Shown one piece after another: positions 63,460 to 64,000 of a stretch of 64,000 nucleotides of DNA. The notes below the pieces were generated by a model. It ran no database searches. It saw only the letters and a program-made list of their open reading frames with translations, and was not told where the DNA came from. This DNA comes from CAYTPI01 sp964439625 (GTDB lineage Bacteria > Chloroflexota > Anaerolineae > Aggregatilineales > UBA3940), in the NCBI GenBank assembly GCA_964439625.1, contig CAYTPI010000003.1, positions 124,001 to 188,000 on the forward strand, written 5' to 3'. Within the stretch, counting starts at the first letter, position 1; each line of letters starts with the position of its first letter. Position numbers and translations under genes: made by a program.

Positions 63460-64000
63460 ATGCAACCCATAATCGACACACACTGCCATTTATATTGGGA
63501 CACGTTTGACAACCTTCACGACGTGCTTGATACTGCGGCGAACAGCGGCGTCCAAGCGATGATTGTGCCTGGCATTAACGTCGAGACAAGCCGAGCTGCG
63601 ATCCAACTCGCTGAAGCATACCCATCCGTTTTCGCAGCAGTTGGTATCCATCCGAACGAAGTGGGCGGTGCAAGCCTTGACGACACGCTCATAGCGTTGA
63701 GAGAATTGGCACAGCACGACAAGGTCGTTGCAATCGGTGAAATAGGGCTTGACTACTACTGGAACAAGACCGACCCAGATGTTCAAGCAGTTTGGCTTGA
63801 CGCACAATTCGCACTGGCGGATGACGTCAAACTGCCGGTGATTTTACACAATCGTCAATCGACCAACGACATGCTGAACGCACTCGCCAAGTGGCGAGAC
63901 ACCAGCAAAAAAACAGAGCAGATCGGCGTATTACATTCGTTTTCAGGTACGGCAGTAGATGTGAACCAAGCGGTTGAACTAGGATTTCATGTTGGGTTAA
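63460..64000 (+). CDS. TatD-family nuclease (3' end outside window)
   Basis: Metal-dependent hydrolase of the TatD/YcfH family, acting on DNA ends or nucleotides. The frame starts at ATG 63460 and is open to the right edge (180 residues of about 255). Metal-site motifs are DTHCHLY at the N-terminus, GIHPNEV, GEIGLDYYW, LHNR and HSFSG. The beginning lies 47 bases past the mutase stop; no strong ribosome site is seen. Confidence 0.92.
   Translation, partial: MQPIIDTHCHLYWDTFDNLHDVLDTAANSGVQAMIVPGINVETSRAAIQLAEAYPSVFAAVGIHPNEVGGASLDDTLIALRELAQHDKVVAIGEIGLDYYWNKTDPDVQAVWLDAQFALADDVKLPVILHNRQSTNDMLNALAKWRDTSKKTEQIGVLHSFSGTAVDVNQAVELGFHVGL

Overview
The window is a gene-dense stretch of a bacterial chromosome. 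I see no rRNA, tRNA, CRISPR array, insertion sequence or phage block. Several traits point to a Chloroflexota bacterium, probably Anaerolineae-like. These are an isopentenyl phosphate kinase next to a mevalonate-pathway decarboxylase (the arrangement known from Roseiflexus), a Rex redox repressor, proline/threonine-rich linkers in exported proteins, and many small operons switching strand. A Mn-type superoxide dismutase, F1-ATPase genes and Rex suggest a respiring, at least oxygen-tolerant cell. The taxonomy is inference from gene content only.

Layout. 1-6.6 kb (+): isopentenyl phosphate kinase (cut by the left edge) and a mevalonate decarboxylase, then a site-2 protease, a HEAT-repeat protein, a membrane gluzincin protease, acylphosphatase and a FecR-like membrane protein. 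6.6-18.5 kb, mixed strands: an M23 peptidase/glycoside hydrolase fusion, a zinc-ribbon membrane protein, enolase, mnmA, prepilin peptidase, a lipoprotein binding protein, plsY, a JAMM protease, a DtxR-type repressor, a fumarase/aspartase-family lyase, ferredoxin and superoxide dismutase. 18.7-22.3 kb (+): obg, nadD and a lipoprotein with two tandem solute-binding domains. 22.3-29.1 kb: a degenerate GH38-like protein, an EamA permease, polyprenyl synthase, a GbsR-like regulator, rex and mreB. 29.2-33.5 kb (-): the F1 genes atpA-G-D-C, without atpH or any F0 gene beside them.

33.8-43.8 kb (-): a surface protein with calcium-loop repeats, proC, a short binding lipoprotein, mltG, ruvX, a membrane protein of unknown role, alaS and a LysE-type exporter. 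43.9-52.1 kb: sppA, fabH/fabF, an extended SDR, a DsbA-like protein, an NnrU/ICMT-like protein, a small hypothetical protein and pyrimidine-nucleoside phosphorylase. 52.2-63.4 kb (+): a nucleotide-sugar block. It holds CDP-glucose synthesis (rfbF) and 4,6-dehydration (rfbG), a single-chain fusion of a sugar reductase/epimerase with an RfbH-type 3-dehydrase, a family 2 glycosyltransferase, adenosine kinase plus S-adenosylhomocysteine hydrolase, GDP-4-keto-6-deoxymannose reductase plus GDP-mannose dehydratase, and a phosphohexomutase. The window ends inside a TatD-family nuclease.

How it fits together. The last block could supply a CDP-3,6-dideoxyhexose and GDP-D-rhamnose for a surface glycan. 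Adenosine kinase and AhcY in the middle of it would clear SAH, which may mean the glycan is methylated. The isoprenoid genes at the left edge and the polyprenyl synthase at 26 kb would supply quinone tails or lipid carriers; a Rex-like palindrome in front of the polyprenyl synthase suggests a redox link. The items I find most unusual are the SDR-RfbH fusion, the degenerate GH38 protein, the M23-glycosidase fusion and the protease/HEAT/FecR gene set near the left edge.
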